From assembly GCF_010093535.1 (NCBI RefSeq), contig NW_022985189.1, positions 655,245 to 719,244 of the forward strand: a stretch of DNA of 64,000 nucleotides, read 5' to 3'. The notes beneath the pieces were generated by a model. The model was not told the origin of the DNA, did no database searches, and was given only the letters and a program-made list of their open reading frames with translations. Both the position numbers and the translations under genes were made by a program. Below are positions 56,468 to 64,000 of this stretch, piece by piece (position 1 is the stretch's first letter; every line of letters begins with the position of its first letter). Source of the DNA: Lindgomyces ingoldianus (taxonomy: Eukaryota; Ascomycota; Dothideomycetes; Pleosporales; Lindgomycetaceae).

Positions 56468-57853
56468 AAGATAGGTTCGAGGGCCCAGATTTAACCGTTT
56501 TATTTTTAAACTCTAGGTTGCTAGTATGAAACTAGTGCTTGAGGTTATATTTGCTTCACTTGTAGATATAGATGTTTGTTCAATATATATGTTCCGATTA
56601 ACTCTATTCACTATTTTGTTTCCTATTCAATTGCCTACAGTCCCTATTTATGTCAGTGGACTAAGGGTAGGAAAAGTCTTTCCCCATTCCGTCTGTTAGC
56701 CTGCTGCTTGCTTGAGCAACAAAAACCCAGGTAATAGATCGTCTAAAATGTAACGCAACACTGCAATCTCTAGTGCCATGGAGACATTAATGCTAACATG
56801 TAGGGGTCGAGCAGTATCAACTTCTAGCCGCTTTTAAGGTAGTATCTAAACATTGCAAGGAGAGTTTCAACTGCTGAAGTCACTCTTCACTTTGCTAGAC
56901 GCAGCGGGAAGAATCCCGTTTACTACGCTAAGTTGTTAATCAAGGCTCGGACAGCTGGTTACTCGATCCAATTCCCTCCCTACACGCTGCATTCAGCGTT
57001 ATTCAAATACTGTCTTGTAGTCAATCTACTTGCAGGGTTATTTTCTAAAGTTTACTTGAGGCATTGAGCTCTCTTCTAAGCATGCTCCAGGGACAGCAGG
57101 CAGGACCTTAATAACTTGTGTGTGTAATCCAAATGACATATTGCATTCGAAATGCGTACTAGCTAACGTTGTCATTTTGTCTTCGTTTAAATCTCTCAGT
57201 TTCCTCCGGGACGTAGCAGGCAGGAACTCAACTGCCTGCTACTTGTTCAGCAAGAGTCTTATGTCCTTTAATTCTAGTCTAATTGATTCCCTTTACAAGG
57301 CTTACAGTATTATTGGAGTAGCAGAGGGCAGTGTAAAGACCTCCGGCAGTTTCTTAGCTATTGTAAACACAGCAGGCATGATCTTGACAGCTATTCCTCT
57401 TGATAGGGCAAGGATCTAACTATTCCCGTTCGAACCCGATAAATCTCATTTGTGCGACGTGTGATATTATTAAAATATTAGGTTGCAATGCCGGCACCTG
57501 CTTAAGCAGTGTATCAGTGACTCCGGAACACATGACGATAGGTCCCAAATTTGTACTGCCTCTCCCTAGCAAGAATCTTGTCGTAACTCTATTGTTTCCA
57601 TAACCCCTTTGTAGGTCACGGGCAGCAATTTTAGAAAGGTATAGGTTAGTTTGGGTGCCCGCCGGTTGAAACCACGTGAGCTAAATCTTTCACTCCTTTG
57701 CCGCGAAACGCGTCTTGGCGCCACATAGATTAATCACTAGCTCGATGCGCTAGCGTTTGCAGGACCTTATATTTTGATCGCCCAAAATCTCGCCTTCTTC
57801 AAATAACCTATTCTCAACACCTCAGTCTGCTGCTGTCGCTGCTCCTACTGCTG
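56468..57853. other. Intergenic, one perfect hairpin, no supported gene
   Basis: Normal composition. A perfect 11-bp stem GTAGCAGGCAG / CTGCCTGCTAC with an 8-base loop lies at 57213-57242. A related AGCAGGCAGGA occurs about 120 bp upstream (near 57096). An open frame at 57120-57419 overlaps it but has no recognisable motif. Confidence 0.4.
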
Positions 57854-57898
57854 ACTCTCTTTCTCTCTCTTTCTCTCTCTCTCTATATATCTGTCTAC
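57854..57898 (+). promoter_or_regulatory. Pyrimidine-rich tract before the ATG
   Basis: A CT-rich run (TCTCTCTTTCTCTCTC-like) ending about 30 bp upstream of the ATG at 57919, typical of filamentous-fungal promoters and 5' UTRs. Confidence 0.5.
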
Positions 57899-57918
57899 CT
57901 GACTATTTTCTGGCAGAC

Positions 57919-58749
57919 ATGGACCATTTCGAAATCCTGCCGCCCAATTACGGCGGTACGACGGATGTTGCCGGCCCGGCAATGGCAATGGGCTCGATCG
58001 CTGTTTTGGGAATCGTTCTCCTCTGGACGACCTTGGGTGGCACCAGGTTGCCCGTGGAACTCCCCACGGTTCCACAATTCTGGCCACCGCCGTCGCCGTC
58101 TCGTCACCCCTCCCCCCACACGCTTCTCTGGGGCATCAACGTCTCGGCCGACACCTGCCCTCTGCCAACGTTCGGTGACCTCGTCGAGAAGGTCGAGTAC
58201 CGCTCCCTCCCTGCCGTCTCCACCCCCACCTCTACCGCCGACCTCCCCTACGACACTGCCTCTACCTTTGCATTCCTCGTCCCAGCCCTCTCCATTCTCG
58301 CCTGGTCTCTCCTACTCCTCGGCCTCTGTGCCTGGCACTTCGATGCTTTTGGCGACGGCAAAGACGACGATGACGACGACAACGACAACGACAACGAAAC
58401 TTCGACTCATGACCTCCTCGAGCGCGCATGGGCGGGCCTAGAGCGCCTAGACTTCGAGATGAGCATCCGGGTGGGCGTCGAGAATACACTTCGCCAGCAG
58501 ATCCAACAGATACAGGATGACGAGAAAGCGCGCCGAATAGCCGCAGTGGCCGCCCTCCCCCCGTTCTTGACGACGAACCAGGCCGCTTCCAACGCCTACT
58601 GCTCTCGCATCGCAACTCTCGCCGACGACGATCTCGAAGGCCGGTACCTAGCGCGCTTTGCCGCCCAGGAGCAAGTCATTCAGCACCTCAGCCGGCATTG
58701 CTTCGGGCCTGCTCCTCCTCCTAACCCTTATTTTTCCGGCAGGTATTGA
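57919..58749 (+). CDS. Unrecognised protein with two membrane segments and an acidic run
   Basis: A 276-residue single-exon frame with GC-rich, well-biased codons. I do not recognise the family. Hydrophobic segments at about residues 22-40 (MAMGSIAVLGIVLLWTTLG) and 114-142 (AFLVPALSILAWSLLLLGLC) suggest two transmembrane helices, with a Pro-rich, Cys-containing loop between. A run of about 15 Asp/Asn residues (about 150-165) follows the second helix, then a charged helical C-terminal domain (ERAWAGLERLDFEM, RQQIQQIQDDEKARR). The pyrimidine tract upstream supports the start. The topology could place both termini in the cytosol; this is inference only. Confidence 0.7.
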   Translation: MDHFEILPPNYGGTTDVAGPAMAMGSIAVLGIVLLWTTLGGTRLPVELPTVPQFWPPPSPSRHPSPHTLLWGINVSADTCPLPTFGDLVEKVEYRSLPAVSTPTSTADLPYDTASTFAFLVPALSILAWSLLLLGLCAWHFDAFGDGKDDDDDDNDNDNETSTHDLLERAWAGLERLDFEMSIRVGVENTLRQQIQQIQDDEKARRIAAVAALPPFLTTNQAASNAYCSRIATLADDDLEGRYLARFAAQEQVIQHLSRHCFGPAPPPNPYFSGRY

Positions 58750-60481
58750 GAGGCTCTTGGTCCCCTAGGGCACCCTGGTTCTGGGTTGTACACATCCTGC
58801 AATATCTAGCAGTCTTTTGTATGATAATCTAAAACTCGAGGGCAGTAGATAGGTTGTTTTCCTCTTTCGGCGTTCTAATTTATCTTCTGCTTTCTGTTTT
58901 CTTTTTCTCTTCTTCTGTCTTGGTTTTGTGTTCTGATTTCTATTGTGATTCTCTGTCCGTTTCTTGCCCCGTTTTAGTTTCTTGATATCCATGCACCTCA
59001 TTTTGGCGTTCCGTTTGCTGCTTCCTGTCTTTCCCCACATTCCTGTAGTCACGCAACTTCGATCTAGACTTGGGACTCAGGCAAGTGGTACTTTCCATAG
59101 TAACTTTGATTGATCCCCCGCTGGTGGGGTGAGATTTTCCTGGTGAACGGACTGGACTGTAGCTTAGGATCTTGGCTCTGGATAGTCGTTGCTTGGCATA
59201 GTGTTGTCCTGTTTCTGCTTTCTTCGCAACCGTTTAGCTTCGCGGCTCTGATCCGGACTCTGGCTTCTTGCTGCTTCCCATGCCTTATTAGCTATGACTT
59301 GACCTCCCTACTCGCGGGAGAAGCTGTTATGGTGAAGAGGGAGGGTCTGCTTGGCTTGGGGGTTGAGTTCTGGATTGTTTTTGCGAGGCGTGGTGTTGTA
59401 TATATCTACATGCGTTTGGGCGTCTCGTTCCTGCAGGTAGATAGCTCTTCATGAAGCCCCGAGTCTGCCCTTCTCTGGCCATTATTTCACCTGACTTGAT
59501 GATAGTCTGTAATGTCTCTCTGCTTCGTGACGTAGATTGGAACGCCTTGTTCTCGGCCCCTCAGTTTTAGTTTCGATCATGTATCCCTTGTGGGTGTGCA
59601 CCTACTCTAGCTCAGTTCATAGAACAGAATAAGCCACTTCAGCTTCTTGCTATTTGTGGTCAACAAAAGAGGCTCGCCCTGTAGCAAGTCACTTCCGCTG
59701 TTCCTTGATTCCATAGATTGCCATGCCGTTCCTCCTCGCCTTGCGCAGGGCGGCACAAGTTCGTTTCGATCACATAATCGTTCTAGGTGCGCCCATAGTC
59801 TAGCTTTATTCGTAGATCGGAAAATCTCCATTAAGATTCTGGCTAGCTGCAATCATCGATTGTGCTCGTCCTGTGGCATGTCAATTCCTGGTCTCTAGGC
59901 GTGATGAGATGTGCAAACGTTCGCCCCCATGAACATCTTATGCCCACCCTCTCTTCCGCTTGAAAGCTAAGCTTGAAAAGCGGCGCCAAGTCACCGATGC
60001 ATTTTAAATCGCTGTAATTGTTTTGTAGAACAGTTACAAATCCTCTGGAATCTTTCCAATCATGAGGTGGAGATCCAACAGCATCTCATTCCTGCCACGG
60101 ATTGCTAGCATCTAATCAAGCGAAAGCTACAACATGGCTCCGTCCTTGTTTCCCTTCTTCTAACCTAACAGAGGAGATTTAGCTTGTGAATACCTTTGCA
60201 GTATGTGGGGCACATTCCCAGAACTGGCGCAGCTGTATTCTGTTCCGGCTAGCTAGAAAGCAGAAGTCTAGTAACGTCTCTCCCTGCGTAGCGAGACACC
60301 CTCTGTGGCGAGACAAATAAGGGGTACTTTAACGTCAAGCTTCTAAGTTTCTATAGACGCGTTAGTTTCAGCAATAGTTTACTATATGTCCTGTATTCTG
60401 GGTATTTCTGAATATCTGGAATCCCTCCGACCTAAGAATTACGTTTGCATTGTCGCCTTTACGTCTAATCTGCAAAAACCC
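58750..60481. other. Intergenic, nothing supported
   Basis: Normal composition with pyrimidine-rich stretches. Open frames at 58765-59052 (minus, Lys/Arg-rich) and 59110-59454 (plus) look like translations of biased DNA rather than genes. Confidence 0.4.
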
Positions 60482-60661
60482 TGTGAGAGGTATCAAACAG
60501 GAAGCACAAGGCACAGAGAAGGAATGCAGGATAGGGGTAGAAAGAGAGAAAGACTAAACCTTAGGGTTAGAGGCAAAGGTACAAATACTAAGAAGCCTAT
60601 ATACCTTGTAGTAAGCCGTTAGATTACTTAGGGGTTAGATAGCTGGAACATAACTGTAGCA
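60482..60661. repeat. LTR-like sequence, family S copy 2 (inverted, RIPped)
   Basis: Reverse complement of the solo LTR at 31350-31521 along its full length (ends TGTGAGAGGTATC and CATAACTGTAGCA), with many transitions. No 5-bp duplication (AACCC and TAGCT), so it may be the LTR of an element whose other parts are lost or extend to the right. Confidence 0.75.
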
Positions 60662-61729
60662 TAGCTTTCTTTTTTCTTTGAGCTTATTCTAAGACCTAGA
60701 AAAGAATAGGTAGAGCTGAATTTTATATATTAAAGTAGTATAACCCGCCTTATTAACAACTCTATAGAAAAAACAGTACGTAGTTAGCTATAAAGCTGTT
60801 ACAATCCTTGCTTCGGGAAGCACTCGGGTCTGGTGATATTCCTAGGGGGGAAGTAGGGCGGATAGTAGGGGCCAATCCGGTAGGGTGTACAGTCCTACGT
60901 ACAGGCTATTGGGCTAATAGAGAATGGTTTAGAGCAACTAGATTATAGTTTGCCCTATGTGCAGCAGTAGGGGGGCTAGGGTCAAACAGTCCTAACAGAC
61001 AGGGTTAGAGGTATATATAGTGCAAGATATACAAATAGTATTACAGCTCTTTAGAAAGCTAAATGCTACTTAGTCTATATAAAGAATAAACTAAACATTA
61101 AACACACCTTCTAAAAGTTATTTAAAGTAGAAACTATATACATGTGCTAGAGTGCTAAGGGGAGTTAGTAGGAGCTTAGGGGAGCCTGCTAAGAGGGGCT
61201 CCTATAAGCTCCCTCTAGCTTCTTAGACTTGCAGCCTGTCCCCTTATTAAATAACGCATTCTTCTATAATCTTAGGTAATTATGCTGCCTCTGTGTCCTC
61301 TAATTAGTCTGTAAGCAAGCCTTGCCCCAACTCAGCTAGACTGTGGAGCACTGCGGGTGGAGTTACGCTAGTCCAACTGTAGACTGTAACACGCTGCCCC
61401 TCCTCCCTAGCAGCGTCCTCGCCGCTCTGCTCACACAACTGTGTTAGTAAGGGTTTGTTTATAAGGTAGGCGCCTACCTGCTAGAAGGCGTTATTAATAT
61501 CTAACTTCTTTATACTAAATAGCTTAGTAGTCCTGCTTATTTTATTATCTTTATGTTACTTTTTATTTTAATCCTTTTTACTAGACAAAGATAAGGCCCT
61601 ACAGCGCTTACTAATCTTCTAGGTTGTCTTATGTGTTAACCTTATTCTTAGACAAATATGTTAAGTGTGTAAAAAAGCATAGTAAGTGTAACACCTTTGT
61701 TTCTAACGCTACTTAGGATTGTCTAGAGA
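60662..61729 (-). other. RIPped repeat interior with a minus-strand coding trace
   Basis: Mixed AT-rich sequence. Between about 61290 and 61520 the minus strand reads, with few stops, as a plausible protein segment (LDINNAF, then SVTPPAVLHSLAELGQG), perhaps a gag-like or captured fragment. A GC-richer patch at 60797-61045 (starting TGTTACAATCC, ending ATTACA) could be another LTR, but no target duplication supports it. Confidence 0.4.
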
Positions 61730-62089
61730 TGTCAGATATGCGCACCTACTGTCAAGACAGGAGGAACGTTTGACGAAAGCTGCTACATAGTACGAGCAAT
61801 AAGCTCGAATAGTATGTTGCTGCAAATTGCAGCATTTTGCAGCATTTTGCAGCATGTTGCAGCAAATTGCAGCATTTTGCAGCAAATTGCAGCATGTTGC
61901 AAGCTGGTCGCGCATAGGGCTAGTGCGCGAGGGACTCGGATCGGCAGAACAAAAAGCCGAGCAACACGAGTAGAGCAGAAAAAGGATCGATAAATGAACA
62001 CAATCAATACAATCAATCAATCATCCATACATCACATCCAAACCCATCATTCATCTAAGGAAGCCCAGAAACAGTGCTTCAATCTGACA
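61730..62089 (+). repeat. Solo LTR, family A copy 2 (inverted relative to copy 1)
   Basis: 360 bp, the reverse complement of 1528-1928, with perfect TGTCAGAT...ATCTGACA ends and a perfect 5-bp duplication AGAGA (61725-61729 and 62090-62094). It carries 8 units of the 10-bp minisatellite against 13 in copy 1. It is less mutated than copy 1. Confidence 0.92.
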
Positions 62090-62094
62090 AGAGA

Positions 62095-64000
62095 AGGAGA
62101 GAGAGACACTTCTTTAGAAGGTTAAGGCCTTATAGGCTTAGGACTACATATTGCAGGACAAGCAGTAGGCTTAGGTCTAGAAGCAACTTTGCTTGCAAGA
62201 GGAGATGTTAAGGGTAATAAATAAGAAGCGTTTTAGACAAAATTATATCTAAAAGTTATTAGACCTGCTAGAGGCTTGTTATGTAAAGTACCTAGAAAAG
62301 GACCTTTTTTCTCTAGACAAGATAAAAGCTCTTAAGGCTAAGGTAAAGGGCTATTTCCTTTTTTAACCTTTATTAGCTAGAACTTGTCTCTAAAGGCTGC
62401 TACTATCTAGTAATAATATAGCTATTTCTTTTAATATAGGTGCCTTATTACCTAGCTAGTTTCTTTTAGACAAGCTTAAAGGTACTCTTGTACTAACAGC
62501 TACGCATTCCTTAAATTCTTAGCTAGTTTCTATGTATTTTTACTAGTAAGCTACTTTTTTTATTTTACTAAGAATTCTTTTTAGTTTTTTTAGTTACTTA
62601 TAATATATTTAATTTTATATTCTGTTTCCTTATCTTTTTATTCTTATATAGATAAAGGGATCTGTTTAAGTGCCTTTTTTAGTTTAAAAATATAGAACTA
62701 TAGGTAAATCTTTATGTATAGGGGAAGCTTAAGCTTATAATTATCTTATTAAGTTTATAAAACTTTATAAGGTTCTATTCTTTTTTCTACTAGCTTTTTA
62801 AAGGGTCTTAGTATTTTAAGATTTTTTATATTAAAGTACACATAGTCTTCTAGGTAGATTTCTAGTTCTAGCTGTTATAATTTATTTACATATTTCTCTA
62901 TTACTTCTTTACTAGATCTAGCTTCTACAGCTAACTTTTTATGTATTTAGCGTAGGTTCTTTAGCTAATCTATTAACTCCTATAAGTCTATAGGCTAGTT
63001 CCTATGTAACACAAAGTAAGGGTTATAGCTAAAATTAGCTTTATATAGTGTCTCTTTTATTATAGCTAATTCTATGTTATTAATAGCTAGCTATGCTATT
63101 AGAAGCTATACTGCCTAATTATTCTAAGTGTAGGAAATGTACTTCTTTAGGTATTTTTTTACTTCTGCATTTACTCTTTTAGTCTAGCTGTCTGTCTGCA
63201 GGTAGTAGGCAATTAACAGCTTATGTGTTATACTAAGGTGCTTTATTACTGCTTTTTAGAAGCTGCTAGTAAACAGTTTATCTTAGTTAAAGATAATAAT
63301 TTTAAGGCATTTATATACTAATATTATGTTTTATTTTAATTTATAAATAAATTCTTTAGTAGTTATTATTTTTTCTAAGGGCTAAGTGTGTAGATACTTA
63401 GTAGTTTTATCTAAAGCTACTGTAATTATATTACACATCCTGTCTGTTTCTAGTTCCTTAGACAAGAGTAATTTTATAATAAAATTTATTATAATTATTA
63501 TTTATAGTAATCTTAGTGCTTTAATTAGCTAAAGGTATCTGTATAATCTGTGCCTCTATAGGTTGTTTTTGTTACAGGTATTACATTCTCTAAGAACCTC
63601 TGTGCATAGTTGCTTTACCTTAGGTATTTATTATAGTATAGCAGCCCTTAGCTTTTTCTAGAGAGTGCCTATCCCTAAATATCTAAATATTAGAGATTTA
63701 TAATATTCTTAGATTAGGTTCTTCTACCCTTACTTACTAGTAGTAAGCATGTAAAATTTCTCTATAAGTTAAAGCTTATTATAAATCTATTCTTTATTAG
63801 TTTCTTTAAAAAGTGTAAATTCTTTAAGTTCTTTCTTTTCTTTATTAAAGTAGTCTAGTCTTTAGCTAAAGGTGTTAGCCTACTAGTTTTGTGTTCCTAG
63901 GACATGCTTAATAATGTAGTTAAACTAAGCAAGCTTTATTACTTATCTTATGTGCATTAGTAAGAGTTTCTTTACTATTAGAAATGTAACTAGATTTGCA
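62095..64000 (-). mobile_element. Ty3/gypsy element, 3' pol region (runs off window)
   Basis: AT-rich, RIPped, minus strand. It contains the end of an integrase and a downstream chromodomain-like or linker region. It continues beyond 64000. No LTR of its own was identified; the A-family solo LTR at 61730 inserted next to or into it. Confidence 0.7.
62560..63330 (-). pseudogene. Gypsy integrase C-terminal half, RIP-inactivated
   Basis: The minus strand reads (with stops) as the core and tail of a Ty3/gypsy integrase: D-K-L-F-T-S-S-F, then H-K-L-L-I-A-Y-Y-L-Q-T-D-S-Q-T-K-R-V-N near 63190-63250 (normally S-A-Y-H-P-Q-T-D-G-Q-T-E-R-x-N), followed by Q-N-N-Q-A-V, P-Y-F-V and a G-x-V-x-x-x-x-K-x-L-K-x-x-R-P-x-K-K-L-type tail near 62830. 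This order is diagnostic of the family. Catalytic residues upstream lie in heavily mutated sequence and were not assigned. Confidence 0.75.

Noticed and set aside
57425..57445. GTTCGAACC-like T-loop as a tRNA gene
   Set aside because: No matching acceptor, D or anticodon stems could be drawn around it.
57965..58441. 158-codon frame overlapping the two-TM protein
   Set aside because: A shifted frame of the same GC-rich exon, with Pro/Thr/Ser/Leu bias and no better start context.
58765..59052. Lys/Arg-rich minus-strand open frame
   Set aside because: It reads through the complement of a pyrimidine-rich 3' flank; no motif or splice support.
59110..59454. Plus-strand hydrophobic open frame
   Set aside because: Composition reflects T/G-rich DNA; no recognisable topology or homology pattern, and no promoter evidence.
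60797..61045. GC-richer patch starting TGTTACA and ending ATTACA as a solo LTR
   Set aside because: Flanking pentamers (AAAGC and GCTCT) do not match and no second copy was seen in the window.

Overview
The window looks like a chromosome segment of a filamentous ascomycete (Pezizomycotina). Genes have short GT-AG introns of about 50-90 bp with CTAAC/CTGAC-like branch points. Fungal-only families are present (an esterase-NACHT-ankyrin NLR-like protein and an AA16-like LPMO). Long AT-rich blocks hold transposons in which CAG/CAA/TGG codons have become TAG/TAA/TGA, the mark of repeat-induced point mutation (RIP). Base composition alternates sharply: transposon blocks at about 1-25.35 kb, 30.83-32.0 kb, 42.9-54.62 kb and 60.5-64 kb, and ordinary gene islands at about 25.4-30.8, 32.0-42.9 and 54.6-60.5 kb.

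1-25.35 kb is a graveyard of nested elements whose insertion order can be read from target-site duplications. An old Ty3/gypsy element (B1, minus strand, 1929-21700) has taken a Ty1/copia element and a pogo/Fot1-type element into its left LTR, and a second pogo-type element and a solo LTR (family R) into its interior. The R solo LTR (10506-20669) is split by a second gypsy element of the B family (B2, 10534-20404), whose right LTR is split by a hAT element (17110-20393). Further right are two more R solo LTRs, a RIP-degraded Tc1/mariner element and a pogo end fragment.

25.4-30.8 kb carries one large four-exon gene for a SesB-like esterase, NACHT and ankyrin-repeat protein, a fungal NLR architecture. 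It has no ATG in its first visible exon and a non-AG acceptor where intron 1 should end. 32.0-42.2 kb carries a PflX-like radical SAM protein, two unrecognised proteins with TPR-like segments, a doubtful small minus-strand gene, and a ToxD/LovC-type MDR reductase with three exons. These genes do not obviously form one pathway.

44.298-54.616 kb is a 10.3-kb DNA element with 21-bp terminal inverted repeats, a perfect 8-bp target-site duplication (TGAGGGTT), subterminal inverted repeats and a RIP-riddled plus-strand coding region. That region keeps a RecQ/SF2-helicase-like series of motifs in one reading frame. It is the strongest candidate here for an undescribed element.

54.6-60.5 kb carries a secreted AA16-like lytic polysaccharide monooxygenase and a two-TM protein of unknown function. 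60.5-64 kb returns to repeats: an LTR-like copy, a solo LTR identical in family to the copia LTR at 1.5 kb but inverted, and the integrase end of another gypsy element on the minus strand running off the window. No rRNA, convincing tRNA or CRISPR array was seen.
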